Assembly (NCBI GenBank): GCA_964602895.1 | Contig: CAZRTG010000207.1 | Location: 1-5,937 of the forward strand | Direction: 5' to 3' | DNA length: 5,937 nt | Source of the DNA: JAWXBM01 sp964602895 | Lineage (GTDB): Bacteria; Pseudomonadota; Gammaproteobacteria; Xanthomonadales; SZUA-36 | Shown here: positions 5,304 to 5,937 of the stretch, piece after piece | Layout: each line of letters opens with the position of its first letter | How positions within the stretch are numbered: position 1 is the first letter of the stretch | Translations under genes and position numbers: made by a program | The notes under the pieces: model-generated | Told to the model about the DNA's origin: nothing | What the model saw: only the letters and a program-made list of their open reading frames with translations | The model's database searches: none

Positions 5304-5937
5304 ATGACCCAGCCTTCAGCAGAAGACCGCATCATAGCCCCCGACCTGGGTGCCGAAGATCAGGTATTGGAAACCACCCTGCGGCCACGTACGCTGGCTG
5401 AATACGTGGGTCAGCCGGCCATGCGCGAGAAACTGGGCATTTTTCTGGAAGCCGCCAAACGCCGCTCGGATGCTTTGGATCACGTGTTGATTTTCGGCCC
5501 ACCCGGTCTGGGCAAAACCACACTTGCCCATGTTATTGCACACGAGATGGGTGTTAATCTGCGGCAGACTTCCGGCCCGGTGCTGGAACGCGCCGGCGAC
5601 CTCGCGGCCTTGCTGACCAATCTGCAGCCGGGTGATGTGTTATTTGTTGATGAAATACACCGCCTGTCGCCGGTGGTCGAGGAAGTGTTGTACCCGGCAC
5701 TGGAAGATTTCCAACTGGACATCATGATTGGTGAAGGTCCGGCCGCACGTTCCATCAAGCTGGAATTGCCCCGGTTTACCCTGGTGGGCGCAACCACTCG
5801 CGCCGGGCTTTTGACTTCGCCTTTGCGCGACCGTTTTGGCATTGTCGAGCGTCTGGAGTTCTATAGCCCGGAAGAATTGACCCGCATCGTCACCCGTTCC
5901 GCTGGAATCCTGGATATCGCAGTTGATGCCAAAGGCT
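5304..5937 (+). CDS. ruvB: Holliday junction branch-migration ATPase RuvB (5' part)
   Basis: RuvB is the hexameric AAA+ motor that pumps DNA through the RuvA-bound junction. The window ends after 211 complete codons; the E. coli protein has 336, so the small lid domain end and the winged-helix domain lie beyond the edge. Visible elements are the conserved LRPRTLAEYVGQ (26-37), Walker A GPPGLGKT (65-72), Walker B LFVDEIHR (113-120), the strongly conserved SPVVEEVLYPALED, QLDIMIGEGPAARSIK (137-152), sensor 1 GATTR (162-166) and SPLRDRFG (172-179) with the probable arginine finger R177. The frame is intact to the edge. The start ATG is 17 nt after the ruvA stop; no good ribosome binding site lies in that gap, so coupling to ruvA is likely. 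Confidence 0.98.
   Translation, partial: MTQPSAEDRIIAPDLGAEDQVLETTLRPRTLAEYVGQPAMREKLGIFLEAAKRRSDALDHVLIFGPPGLGKTTLAHVIAHEMGVNLRQTSGPVLERAGDLAALLTNLQPGDVLFVDEIHRLSPVVEEVLYPALEDFQLDIMIGEGPAARSIKLELPRFTLVGATTRAGLLTSPLRDRFGIVERLEFYSPEELTRIVTRSAGILDIAVDAKG

Noticed and set aside
5480..5842. Open frame of 120 codons on the - strand opposite ruvB
   Set aside because: It is antisense to the Walker A to arginine-finger region of RuvB, has no family features and no supporting ribosome binding site was noted.
1..5937. CRISPR array, tRNA, rRNA, riboswitch or complete mobile element
   Set aside because: No regularly spaced repeats, no tRNA-like cloverleaf, no transposase or integrase gene and no recognised riboswitch were seen; nearly the whole window is accounted for by housekeeping genes.

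Overview
This window reads as an ordinary chromosomal housekeeping segment of a gammaproteobacterium, with every gene on the + strand. The evidence is the protein similarity (AspRS, YebC, RuvC, RuvA and RuvB all look close to the E. coli and Pseudomonas proteins as recalled from memory) and the gene order fmdB - aspS - rarD - yebC - ruvC - ruvA - ruvB. That order matches the Pseudomonas-like arrangement aspS - yebC - ruvC - ruvA - ruvB. The exact genus cannot be read from the sequence.

Layout: bases 1-194 are non-coding as far as can be seen. They hold a short inverted-repeat segment, a TATAAT box, and a GC-rich hairpin followed by five T's just ahead of the first ribosome binding site. Then come a small FmdB-type zinc-ribbon protein (195-542), aspartyl-tRNA synthetase (583-2346), a RarD/EamA 10-helix transporter (2355-3257), a 134-nt gap with a probable extended -10 promoter, YebC/TACO1-family protein (3392-4129), RuvC (4173-4667), RuvA (4687-5286) and the first 211 codons of RuvB (5304 to the right edge).

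Functionally there are two blocks. The first is a translation block: fmdB, aspS and a transporter gene lodged directly behind aspS. The second is yebC plus the complete Holliday-junction machinery: RuvA binds the four-way junction, RuvB is the AAA+ motor that drives branch migration, and RuvC cuts the junction. The short gaps (43, 19 and 17 nt) suggest yebC-ruvC-ruvA-ruvB is one transcription unit, probably starting from the promoter near 3340. No LexA-type box was seen.

I found no undescribed multi-gene system here. The points worth a second look are regulatory and small in scale: a perfect 8-bp inverted repeat that begins directly after the rarD start codon, a terminator-like hairpin between the TATAAT box and the fmdB start, a mixed set of tRNA-specificity residues in AspRS, rarD sitting inside a usually conserved cluster, and poor ribosome binding sites for ruvC and ruvB.
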